Assembly: GCA_030248135.1 (NCBI GenBank)
Contig: JASANC010001169.1
Coordinates: 301,101 to 365,100, forward strand
DNA: 64,000 nt
Reading direction: 5' to 3'
DNA from: Theristus sp. LFF4_11
Lineage: Eukaryota; Nematoda; Chromadorea; Monhysterida; Xyalidae
The translations under genes were made by a program, and so were the position numbers. Below, piece after piece: positions 1 to 13,000 of this stretch. The stretch's first letter is position 1. Each line of letters begins with the position of its first letter. Below the pieces are notes generated by a model. The model worked only from the letters and a program-made list of their open reading frames with translations, ran no database searches and was not told the origin of the DNA.

Positions 1-3000
1 TTGAAACCAGAAAAAAACAGGAATCGAATCGATCCCGCTCGGTCATATTTCGTCAAAAAAATCGAACAGCGGAGCATGAATTTGTTTCAGTCACAGAGCA
101 CTGATACCCAACGTTGCAGAGTGCGGGTAGAATTTTCACGTGCAACAAGTTCAATTGACCCATTCACATGTTTAGCGATTTGTCACCAGCGGCAAAATCG
201 TTGGCGGCGAAAAATGCTCGTATGAGCTATTTTTTCAAACGTGTCCCACTGAAATGACGTCATGTGCCGCAAAACATGCGCTTGTTGTTCACAGCAAACC
301 AGACTTTCCGTTTAGCCGATTTCTTCCCATAAACAAATGGTGAATGTCGAATCAGTCACACCAAACTGAAATTTTAGTGCCTGTACTTTGACAAACGGGC
401 GTTTTTAAAACAAATGACGTCATTTAGTCCGGACACCTTTAAATAAATCCACAATACCTACGTAATTAGCGTTGAAGCTTCCGTTGAAGTCGCTGCAATT
501 TCGCGCTGCCAGCATGCGCATCTGCATTCATCTTTTAGGCACTGCCACTTTGTTGCGTGCGACGCATCACTGCGAACATGGCAAGCTGACGTGCACTTTT
601 ATTCGATGTTGAAAACGAGTGTTTTGTGGTCGATTTCACTTAACCGAGCGTTTTTTTGTGTTCTGTCGTGCAAACTGAGTGACTGACTACTGGACGGCTG
701 GGGCTGGCCGCCGATACAAATAAAAAACCAACATGATAAATTAGGCTTTTATCGGAATTCGTGATTATCATCGTCAATCTATCAGCGTATGTTTGCTCAA
801 AGCTAGAAATTTTGTCAAACTCTTTTGTTCAATTGCACGCATTACTCACAAACTTACACGAAGGTGCTCATTTATTTTTGTTTTTTTAGAAACCTGCATT
901 TGACTAATTTACCTGATGTGCAGCTTTAGTATAATAGCCGGGTTGAAACCCCAAAACGCATGGTTTTCTTTGGTAGTTTATCAGTAGCAAGTGTGGTAAA
1001 GCATGAGACGCCAGCGTTTTGCGAAAACTTTTCTACAACGTAAAGAAAGACCTCCGAGAAAATTCTAATCTGTCAAACAGTTTACAAAAATGCTGCCAAT
1101 GAGTACATTTGGCGTATTTTCAACGTGTGTTTTTTCTGACATTCGCATCGGGAAACGTCTTGAAATTGATTGATCAGTTCAACGAGCAGCAAAATAGAAT
1201 GAATTACATCGTTCACACCACTGCATTTATTTTCAATTGTTTTTTTTAATTTCTTGGTTCAAACTTTTTCAGCGCCTCGAATTGTGCGCCGGTCCCTGGA
1301 TGACAAGTTGGGACACAGTGCAGCCGGATGTGTGGCATATTTTTAGCAAAAGGGGTAACAAAATTGTAAACTGCTTGCGGCAATAATGCCAATTACAGTT
1401 GATTTATGCCATTTAGTCAATTGATATTGCGAATTAAGCCCTGTGATGCCAGGCGGCGTTTGAACCAAGCAAAACTGAAACAGAGCGTGGCGTACGGTCA
1501 TAAAACACCGAAATGGGCCAATTTCACTGTGTTTGTAGCCCATTAAACTCAATGAATTGCACAATAAAGCGTCATTCAGTTGCAAGTTTGCATTGTGTGT
1601 CGCCCGTTTTTGCCGTGGTCCCTGATCGCGATGTTGGGAAATATTGGCACCAGAAATATTGGCTGTTTGCAATTGTGTGTGTCTTTTGTAAAGTGATCCC
1701 ATCGCTGAATGAAACACACAAATTTACGACAACGACAAGCCACAGAAAAGTGAAAATCTGCATCGTGCATTGTCTTCGGCGCGCCGTTTTTGACCGTTTG
1801 ATACGTTCCAATCGGCCGTCCGTTGATTTACGCCTGCTTGATGTGTGTGTGTCTCGAATGCACAAAACGCTCTGTGTGTTGTGTGCCCTTTGCGCCCATA
1901 AAAATCACTTTTATGCGATCATAAAATTTCTTTTACAGCAGCGCTTGTTTATATTCAAGTGCACGCATACCACATGCCAGCAGCCAAAAGCTAAACGAAC
2001 GTCTTCGTCGTCTCCACCAGGAAACAAACAAAAAACGACTGCACTGCACCCTCTGTGCTCTCTCGTGGATGCTTTTTCTCCATTTATACGAAATCTTTCT
2101 TGCATTATTGTTGAACAGTTTTATTGCATGTACGAACGACATGGTAAACAGCTAGTGCTTTATTATTTGGTAATACTATAACTGCAAAATAATGGGCTTT
2201 AGTAGTTGCAAAAATGGTCACATCAGCAAAAATTGCTTTTCAGATCCACGAGAAAAAAACTGCAGTCTGCGGTTGAAACAGCCGTTTTATCTGAAATCTG
2301 AAATGACTTTTAGAGAAAAAACAGTGCCTTTATTTTAACAAAGCAGAACCAATTCGTTGCACGGTTGTTCAAAAAACATTCAAAGTGACCTGCCGCGACA
2401 ATAAATATTCGAAACTGCTCACAAATACGTTACGAACATCGCTTTGAAAATTCTTTCACGAAATTGCTCTGCATTTTTTTCCGAAAAAGTAGATACATCA
2501 TGCGCATTCATTGAAATTGTGAAATATTTGCTTTGAGTGCAGCATTGGCCGTCACGGTCAACCGACAGCACGGCCGAATGCAAAACTGCTGTGTCGGATG
2601 TAAAATGCACAATGTGATTTCAAATCTTCAACTGTGCCTCGTCTGTGTTTGAAGCCGGAATGCACATACATTTTTGTTTCTAGGACTCTTTAGTTTGTTG
2701 GTGATCGGCACAAAATGACCAGTGTATTCTGATCTGATATCAAAACGCAAAAAATTGACCGGTGTGCTGTTCCGATGTACCAAAACATCTAAAAAAAACA
2801 CAGTTTTAGTTCCGTTGTTTCTGCGTCGACGGACCGGGCGAAGACGTGAGTCGACGCGTCTACGGTCTTATGGTAGAGTATCGTGGTGTGTATGGCGGCT
2901 GTGCTGCTTTGAAGTGCACGCATTGTGTGATATACAGTTGTCAGCGGCGGTGTCGTGTCCACTGCAACACTCGTAAATTACACTTGTGGCCAGGCACAGA

Positions 3001-4070
3001 CACTGGCGGCCCGTTACACGCAGACGTCTGTCTAGCAGCAGAGCCAATCTGCAAAGCGCCCGATTTCGCCTCTCTCGCCTGCGACCGTCGAGTGAAAATA
3101 TGCTCAATGCTATTTAGATTGCGCGCCCATGAATCTAAATTTACGACTTTTCACGATGCTTTATGGGCGCACACGGCACTGCACGAAACGCTGCCTCTGC
3201 TGCGTCCATCGGCGACGGCCTCGGCATCCGACGCAGCACAAACAATGACACTTGGCCTCTCCCTCGGTTGTTCCATTCGCACCAAATAACAACAAAATCT
3301 GTAACAAAACACATCGACGCGTCACAATGGCTCATCCACACTTTGCACAGAATCACCTTTTCGGGCACGTTCACGAGTGTTTGCGAAGATCCAGAAAGTG
3401 CAGAAATTAAAACGAGATTCAGGAAACAAACACAGATTGAACGACAGACTTTGTGCGCGCATCGCACTGCTCGCATTGCGCGCGCAGCGTCTCTGTACCG
3501 CGCCCATGTGGCATGGTGTGTTTCAGCGGAGCACAGCGCAGAGCGCCGTGTGGTCACGTGACACGCACGTCCGTTTGATGTCGCCGCCATTGGTCGCACG
3601 CTGATTGGTTGGCCTGCGAGTGTGTGTGTCGCACACACAGCACACAGTGTGTGTTACCAGCAGCAAACGCGTTCATTAAGGCAGCAGTTTTGCGTTTTGC
3701 AGTTTACGACCAGCGGCAAGCATCAGCCGTAAAATATCAATGTTCATTTAGTGCACACGACAGTAACGCTGCGCCCTCTCTTTCGCTTGCTCTCTCTATC
3801 ACTTTCAAATTGCGCATTTCGTCGCAGTTTCTAAATGCGCGCGCGCGTTTTTTTTATGAGCCATTATTTTGATCGGCTTTCAACATCGCGAAAGACGCGC
3901 GCGCACGCATGCTATGCGCTGGTTATAATAATGCGGCGCAGCGCACGCGTTTTATGAGCACTTTCGTTATCATCTGAAACGGTAATAATAGACGGCCGTA
4001 AAACGTATTTTAAACGAGCGTCATTTAAGGAGCATATGCGTCTGTGCATCGACTGGCTGTAAAAATAATA
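1..4070. other. Upstream region of the Hox gene, no gene recognised
   Basis: No ORF here resembles a known protein; the open frames are short and overlap on both strands. The stretch contains one TIR element (231-443). A more GC-rich part lies at about 2820-3650, and CG/GCGC runs occur near 3838-3910. Because the Hox ATG is at 4071, the Hox promoter and 5' UTR should lie in the last part of this region, but I can point to no TATA box or initiator with confidence. Confidence 0.6.
231..443 (-). mobile_element. MITE with CRE-containing terminal inverted repeats, copy 1
   Basis: This ~213-bp element has inverted ends (CAAACGTGTCC at the left; GGACACCTTT at the right). It is the reverse complement of the copy at 41492-41705 over essentially its whole length, allowing for scattered differences. 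Each end carries a perfect TGACGTCA palindrome (255-262 and 415-422). There is no coding capacity, so it is a non-autonomous DNA transposon by inference. A target-site duplication is not clear. Confidence 0.7.
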
Positions 4071-7000
4071 ATGTATCCTAATTGGTCTGCATCGCACCAT
4101 CAGCAGCATTCTGCCGAGCAGACAGCGACCACGGCTGCGGCGAGCGCCTCGTCGGTCGCGTCTGCCGCCTCCGCCGTCGCCAACTACTGGGGCTCATGCA
4201 ACGGCGCCAACAGCGCTGCCGCCGCCGACTTGTATCGCAAAGCACCGGCCACGCACGGCATACCGACACTTGCAGGTAAGAATAAGTAACACCAACTTTG
4301 TCTGATGCGCCGCATTTTATACTCTCTCTCTCTCTCGCTGTCTCTCTCAAATTTTACGATGTATCATTACCGAAAATTTGCAGCGCCCTTTTTTGCATGT
4401 GGTTCGTTAAACTCGCCGATACGGTTGATCGCGTGTAAACGCGATTTTTAATGGCCAATAAAAGATACTTGATGGTGATCGTCTTGTTTTGGCGTTTGTA
4501 CGCAGAGACGTGCCAACGAATGTGAATAGTCGGTGGCTGCCTCGACGTGCGGTCATTTATAATGTGCGTGCACTTTGTTTTTGTGTCGCCCGCGAGCGAT
4601 CCACTGCTGATACGCACATGATTTCCATTCATCATGTGTGTTTTTCATTCAAGCCACCGTTTTATTACTGGCATCACCGAATGAACGACACAGTTGCAGC
4701 GCAGTGTACACAGAATAGCCAATTTGAAAGATTCAAAGTCGGCAATCAATTATTGCAATCGGATCGTTTCGCCCGGCCAATAAATTGAGACGATACATAG
4801 AATTGAATGAAATCGCCTCGAAAGTGTCGTAAAGCAGCGGCCGTTGGCGTGGAATGCGAGTGCTGGCCGGCGTAGCGTCATGGTGGCACATTGCGTGCGT
4901 GCGTGTGTTTTTTATGTGGCCATCCGAACGCATTGACGCGCACACGGTCAGTACAGCGGTGGCCATGGCCATTTGTGTGATTCATTAGAGCACACCGTCG
5001 CTTTTATGGGCGCGAACACTGCCCAGTCCGTTGCTCTGTCAGTTTATGGCGTCGTAAAACCGCTGCTGCTGCCTCTGCCCTCGCGCGCGCGCGTCACGTC
5101 GCGTCAACGGCACACATTTATTGTCAAATTTTGACTGCTGCTGTTCGAGTTCAATTCTCTGTTATTAGGCGCATGAATGAGACAGTGTTCGGTTGGATGA
5201 GAGCGAACTGGTCGCATCGAGGTGTGTACACCAGGCTGTGCTTGCATGTAGAACAACGTTGCACTCATTGAAAGAAACAGTACCGGAGAATTGACAAGCG
5301 CCGTTTACTATTGTATTTACAACATGTGCTTGCCGGATCGACCTTTCTTTTGCTCTCAGTAGTGTTTCAAATCGTATTGATAAGTTTTGTTTGTTCAATT
5401 TTCACTGCGTCCGCTTTTCATACGCGCATTATCAAGCTGACTTTTCTCAAGCCGTGATTACACCATTATAATTTTTAATCCATGATTTCATGAAAAATAT
5501 ATGTTATGCTTGTTTGGTTCTTCCCGCATGGTCTTGGCATTATGGCCAGATGCCCAGGGAAGCGCAAGTTTCGCTCAACGGAGTAGAACTGGGGCGTTGA
5601 ACATTGCGTACCATTCAAAATTACTTTTTTTACAACGATACATGCCGCTACGGGCATGGTAGAAAATGTTGAATAAATCAGACATTAGACATCCATGAAT
5701 GGTTCATTTCGATTGATGGCTAGCCATTTTTAGCACACGTCAGTTTACCTTTCTCAAACGAATTGTGTACTTTATGGGTTTCAATGTTTTGAACCAACAG
5801 TTCAAAACCGATGCAATCCAAAGCGGCTGATGCTGGTCTTTTGTAGCGTTAAAAACTCTCCCTGCATTTCAGCAACTGTACACATTCACACATTCTCAGT
5901 GACCATAACTCATCGCGTTTCCGACTATCGACATGCGAAATGTGATTGATTCCATGGGGAACGAACTGGCCTTTGCCGTTATTTCTGAGATTCCTTCACT
6001 TTATGATTCACAATTGCAGCCACAAGAGGTCCATGAAGTTTCTCAGCTGTTTACCGCGTCAATCTCCGCTGTAACTGTAACATCACCTACAGTGCATTTC
6101 CGTCAATCTCCACTGTAACATCACCTACAACCCATTTCACGTGCCCATTCGCAAGCCACACCTACAATCGCAGAACGCACCGTTTTGCCATGCACTCTTG
6201 CAGGCAGCAGCAATGTCACCTCCGGCTACGGCATGTCTGCCGGTGTGTCGCCGTCGGCAGCGGCTTACCACCACCAGGTGGCGCATCACCAGCACCAGGC
6301 GGACGTGCAGAATCTGCTCTACCCGTCCAACTACGTGAAGGCGATGAACATGATGGCCGGTCCGCAGCTGCCCGACTGGCTACAACAGGCGACAGAGCCG
6401 ACGGCACCATTCGCCTCCGCCTACCACCACGGACAGCCGGGCGCCGGCCACCACCATTTCGCGCAATACGCCGACCCGACGCTCGCGCATCCGCCGACGA
6501 TGCCGAAGGGCTACACCGGACAGATGTACGGATGGATGAGGCTGCACGGTACGTTGAGACGGTGTGCGCTGCTGAACGGGGCTACTGGAGTGGACAGTAA
6601 AACAGAGTTATTATTGAACTCGTTGTGTTAGTAACCGTGTTAGTGGCCCCGTTTCCTTACTTATACTCATTTCACTTGGTTGAAAAAACACAAAAAAATG
6701 TTTCGTTTCCTACACCAAAGAACCGCAACTCAATTCGTTCATCAGCAGCAATTGGTCAGCAGACGTTTCACTCAAGGAAAGGTACGAAAACCGATTTCGC
6801 TCGTTAAAAATGTTCGAACTCGTGTCCGGTGGCGTGTCTCGAGCCGTGTCCGTTGTTGTTATTATTGGGAATTTTAGGCGATGTTTTAGCCAGGGCTAAC
6901 CATGAAGTGCACAGAACGCGGTCGAGTAGGGTGCCCATCGAGTTTTCTCTGTCATAAGTGCCTATACGCCCTTCGGCGGGGCTCGATCCCCCGAACGCGC

Positions 7001-10000
7001 TACCACCAGGCTACAAGGGTGACAGTATAGTGAAGCCACGTTGTGTCGCGCTGCGTGTTTTGTCGCGGGAATGTTTATTGTGCAGAACGCCGAGTAACTG
7101 ACCGGGACAGGACATAACGCGGGACACGCGGCGGGACAGGAGACGGCGTGGGAGACGACACCGGACACGAGTTCGGACATTTTTAACGAGCGAAATCGGT
7201 TTTCGTACCTTTCCTTGAGTGAAACGTCTGCTGACCAATTGCTGCTGATGAACGAATTGAGTTGCGGTTCTTTGGTGCAGGAAACGAAACAAATTTTTTT
7301 GTGTTTTTTTCAACCAAGTGAAGGAAGGCTAAAAGAGACAACAGTGTTTCGTTTGTTTGAGAATATTGGTAGGTCCACAAACTTGCGGAGTAACTATTCC
7401 CAGCGCGACCAAGTTTGGTCAGTGGTCAACGGTCAGTGCCTCAGCTTGGTCAGTTTCTTGATCGGTGTTTTGTGTGCGTGTTCACATAATACATTATTGA
7501 CACACACTTGTAGTATCGGTGGTGGTGTTACCACGCTCTCTGATGTTGTGGCGATTGTGGAAAAACTCTGTTGAGGACAAAAATTCTTGTGGCGTGATGT
7601 TCAGGTTCAGATGTAAGTGTGCTTTGCACTTGTTATAAATCATCGGGATCGCCAACAATCCGCAAGCGAATCCGCCGGCGTGGCTGGGACAGAGTTGAGA
7701 TGTTTTTATGAATTACTTACAGCTTGCTACGTCTGGTGTGCATAATCAGTGAGCTGATTGCAGTTCATGGGGTCACCATGTTTACAGTAACTGGCTTTAG
7801 CAATAAAAGGTAAACATTTTGTCATTTTACCGTAGTCGTGTGCGCGCGCATAGCTGAAATGACTCCGAAGATTTATGGAGCAAAAAAACGCGTTCTCATG
7901 TCACGTTTCATGTAAACATTGTGACTACGGTTTGTGAGTGCTCGTCTGTCGAATGCAACACGCAAAGATGCATGCTGCCGTTGCAACGGTCAGTCGGTGA
8001 CCATGTTGTGTCCACGCGCACTGCATGAATTATGTGCATAGTTGGGCAGCATGTTCGCCAGCGGTTGCATGCTCAACACCGTAGCGCCACCCTGTTCATC
8101 GCCATTCAACAGCCAACAACAACAACAACAACAACAACAGCTGAGTGTGTGCGTGAGTTTGTGCAACGTGTGTGGGTTTGAGTGAATCAACGAATGCAGC
8201 CATCATCAGCAGCTGTGCTCAGTGGCTTACACACACAGAGAGACACAGATGCAATGTGCTGCACACACACAAAGTGACTCGGCTGGCGGCAACATCAGAA
8301 AGCAGTGAATTATGGCCGATCGATGCGCTTAATATCAGTGCAAACGGCGCGTGTGTGGCTGCCAGCAAGCGTCAATACGCACAACAACGAGCAGTGAGTG
8401 TGTGCCTCTATTTGTGTTCTGCGTTTCACTTTTCGGTTCGTCGCGTTCTCTCTCTGGCGTGCACAAAGCCGAAAGCATCGACGGTCGCTCATTCTCTCAT
8501 TGCGATCTAATAGTATGGGCTCGCTCAACAGTGAATTCGTAAACGGGCGGTCATCGTCGAATGTGCAATTCTGTGTGCCACTGTCCGTTGTCGTTCAGCA
8601 GTTGAAATGCACACCACCGAGTTGATCATTTGCGAATAGAGAACCATGGGCGAATGCGGATAAGCAGATGACAAAACGCGTTGCGATTTTTTTACGATCG
8701 AAAATGATCGGTGCAAAATACATGTGGAACACAGTGCCTGTGCCGTGTGTTCAAATGTTCTAATGTTGAAATTGTCAGTTTGAAATTTCGCTAAAACAAC
8801 TGTACTGTAACATTAGATGCGTCAGTGCTTGAGGAGCGTGTGATGCACATGATTGAGTTGTCATGGGTGACGGTGATATGAGTCTCTTGAGGGGAACACG
8901 CTCACTTCATTGTTCCAATGTTACGGTTGCCTGTGACGCGGCAACTGACGAAGACGAAATGCGAAATGACACTCATTACGACCGCAAATCGTCTGCTACT
9001 TTCGCAGCGAAATCTTTCGGAAAACAGCGCCAGGGTTTTTGCAGGAAAACAGCGCTATTTTTGGTTTCTCTCGAAATTCCCCGGTCGATCGTTTAACATC
9101 AGCAATCAACAAACTCAATTAACTTTAATGGGCGATGGAAATGTCTGACTGATGCGGATATTGTTTGCGGCGATATTGCGCTGCGCGCTTTTGCGCATTG
9201 AAATTGTAATTGGTGTCTTGGCGCCGTCAAACGAGGCTTCAAAGGACTCATTCCGCCTTGATACGGTAGTGTGAAAACAACGCGGACGCTGTCGCCACTG
9301 CGGTTGTTCACAGCAGGGCATACGGTTGATCACGGTTTATGGAGAAAAACTTCAGGATCATCATCTGAGAAGGGGCGCTTCGTTTGTTGTTAAGTTTTGG
9401 AACTTTTTTGTCGTTGTGCACGACTAACAACGATGCCGCATCATTTGCGAACAGGTGCGTCCAAGTGCACAAAAGCACATCCACCAAATCCAAGTTGGTT
9501 TTTTAATACCCAGTGCATCCCCGAGTGGGCTGGCATGCGAACGTGACGCATCGCTCGACCACCAACGTCGCACCTGCCCTGTCCTGCCGCCTGTTTTCGC
9601 CTGGTTCAGCTGTCACAATCGGTGATAATCACAGGCGGATTGGACAAAAAAAAATTCATAGTCGAGATCATCACGCAGCGCTGCTGTGAGGTGTGGTTTT
9701 TATAAACCGTGAAAAAGAAGCAGCATTACTCGCATTCATACAATTTCAAAAAGTGCCCTGCCTGTTGTGTGTGCGTGTGTGTGTGTGTGGTGTGTTTTCG
9801 TGCGACCATTCAAGTGTTGTGGACAGACATAGATCACTGGCGACAACGATCGCGCATAAATATTGCGGCCGACCACTGCGGCCCCGATCTTACATGTTCA
9901 CTGTATGCGCTAATATACGCTCGCAAATAATAACATAATACAAAATCAATGGCCATAATTCACCGGTCGCACGTCAACAAAAACACAGCACCGGCTTAGA

Positions 10001-13000
10001 GAGCCCGAATATTACTCGTCTCGTGTCGTCGCCGTTCATGGCAGCACGCAGCAGCAGAAAAAACGACACGATGCGCTTCTGAACACGAGCCGGACCACAC
10101 TGCCAGTACTACAATGCGTCGCTGCTGCAGCCGCCGAACCATCTGGGGAACTGCTTTGCTGTCTTTTGTGCAGCACAACGCAGAAAAACACACGCGTTAT
10201 CGAAAATATCTCTTGAGTTATATCGATTATTATTATTACTGAACGACTTTGTAACAGAAGAAACACGCGCGCATGCGGACGGGCGGTGCCATAAATTTGC
10301 CAGCAACGGCGCGTGTGTGTGTGAGCAGTTGTGCGTTGCCCACGAACGCAGCACGAATGTAGCGCATAAATCAAGCGAATCATGAGCAACACACAGCTGC
10401 GATCGCGCGACACGCTCATAATTAGCAGTCAGCTTCTTTTTTGCAGCTTGTTTCTTCTGTTGCATGCGTGTGAATTGATGGCGTGGAATAAAGATAATTC
10501 ACACGAAACACGCAGGCGCGTTGTTTTCACTGCAGTGACACCGCCTCTGAACAAGTTTCAAAGTTCAATTCAAACACATTGATCTTGTTTGATTGAGTGA
10601 ACTGTTGATCTATGGTTGCACTGTGTCTCTCCAAGTGTGCGACCAAAAAGGAGTACAAGGAACGAGTGATCTCTTGTATCTTTTACTGAGAGTATACGTG
10701 TCTCCCAAACGACTGCCGCGCGTTTGCGTCGTGTTGGTGCTCAATTAATTGTGTTAACGTCACTGATCGCAGTGTTAACGTGCTATTTATGGTGAGTAAT
10801 GTTCGCAGTAATCGTAGCAACGTGGGCGGCAACGCCACCCGGACGAACGCACTGCACATTTCGCAGCGTTTTCATAATTGGCGACAGTTTTGTTCGCTTT
10901 ATGACGGCTGTCAATTGCAAATGAGAGCAGTCGGCACGCACGTTTTCATCTTTGTACACCTGTTCGAAAGCGTGCGACTGGCACCTCTCGCTGGCCGCCG
11001 TAAGCGTCGCTCACACACACACATCCGTTCACATAATCATTCGTGTGATTTTTTTCATTTTCAAAATGTGTGCATTTGGTGTGTGTGTGTGTGTATGGCG
11101 GTGCTCGCCCCGCCTCCCGTTTTGCGTCGTCAATCATACTGGAGCACATCAAACGACGTTGCCGCCACCGATAGTTACCGTAGCCGACGAATGCGCAGCG
11201 AGACAGTGAGAGTAGCAGAGGCGCACGTTGTAAATCAGTCTATCAAGGGGGCGCACACAGCGGCATGCGCGCGGTCTGTTCGTTTTGTACCGTATCAGCC
11301 ATGATTTACGTGCGCAATAAAATTCGTGTATCGTCGCTTTTTGAAAAACGGCCGCCCGGGCATATAACGTGTGTATACATGGTATAGCATGGATGCGTGC
11401 CGTTGTGTGTACACATTCGCAAAACTGAAACTACTAAACACTTCGAACATGTGCACATGCGTGTGTGGTGTGCGCGCGCACACAGCCGAATCATATTGTG
11501 CGGCCATATCGACGACCCAGCACGCCGAAAAACGTGTCTCTCGCTACAAAACACTCACTGCTGGTCGTTTATTTGACGGCGATTTATTGGCGTCATCATT
11601 ATGCGCTTGATTTACGGCCAACGGCCATTTGATTTGATTATCTATATTTTTTCTCCGCAGACTGTGTGTGACACATTGCACTGGTGTTGTGCACATATTT
11701 TGCATACTGTTTGCTGCTGCTGTGGAATGAAAACATACTCGACAAAACTGGAGTAAATTCATGATGCTCTTTTGATAAAGCGCATGAACGTGTGATGATA
11801 CAAGCAACATTACACGTGGGAACAAAACGCGTGCACCAGCAGACGGCCAATGGCAGCGTTCGGCGACTGGGTGCACATGTTGACCCGAATGCTCGACACC
11901 TTTTGCGTTGATTTTCAAGTCAACAACAACGACCATACATGTTAGCAATGTTGCACATGTGGCCTGGCCATTTCGTTTGCGTCACCCCTTGACAAGCAAT
12001 GTATGCAACAACAGCAGCATTTTTTACAGATGACAATCGAACAAAAGCCGGAACAGAGCGATGGTGTAACTTTCAGGATTGAAGGGCTGCATTTGCACAC
12101 ATTTTTATCACACAGCCCGACCTGCGTGTGTGTAAGTGCAGGCAATCGCCGACCAGCCCCGGGCACATTTATCATTTCGCCGCGCCGTTGCGCTCGCAGT
12201 TCAAAGCGACCGTGCCGCTACGTAATTTGCACACATTCATACGCACGGGTACACTGCAAAAAACAACAACAACAGCAACAACAGCAACAGCAACAACAGC
12301 AGTGTTCGTTGGCCGAGTCATCTGATGTCTGCTTTTTTGCGCAAATTCAGTGTGTGTTTTTTAAAAAGCAAAAAAACCGCCCTGTGCTTGTCGTTTGTAT
12401 ACGGCCGAAACAAAAGGTGCATTACGGGCATCATGTTCTAGGGTGACGCACGGTGCAAAGCTGGCGACAATGCATGCAGCCTAATTCCGCGCCGGCTTGC
12501 GAAATGAAGAGAATGTGTCTATGTGTGTGTGTGTGACTGTTGAGAATCGAACAGAATGCGGCGGTCATCAGACGGCAGCAACTTGGGGACAAGTCAGCAG
12601 CATTTATAGGCTGGTTGGCCCGTGTGAATTATGACGGTGTGCGCTCGGCGAAATTTGTTAACGCCAGCCGCCACAAAGGGGCGTACCGCTATGGCAGCAG
12701 TGTTATGGAACGGCGCACGGGGCGAACACGGCAGCAGTAAACACACCGAAAATGGGGGTAGGGGGAGGGGTGGCGACAGTTGTTATTACTGTTGTTGTTA
12801 TGATACGCACGGACGTACAACATTAATAAGCGCTCACGTATCGTCGTGTCGCCATATGCCCACTGCGGCTCACACGCCGCTCACGTTTCCACCCTCGCCG
12901 TCGTGAAAACTGCGACGACGCCTGGCTTCTTGTCCGGTTCCGTTTTGCTCGCTCAGCTGAATGCTCCAAGGTGCACACACACACACGAGATCCGTTGAAA

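Noticed and set aside
6625..6807. Similar peptides encoded at 6625-6807 (+) and 7183-7380 (-), as if a conserved protein
   Set aside because: The match is explained by the inverted DNA repeat; there is no start, splice or family support.
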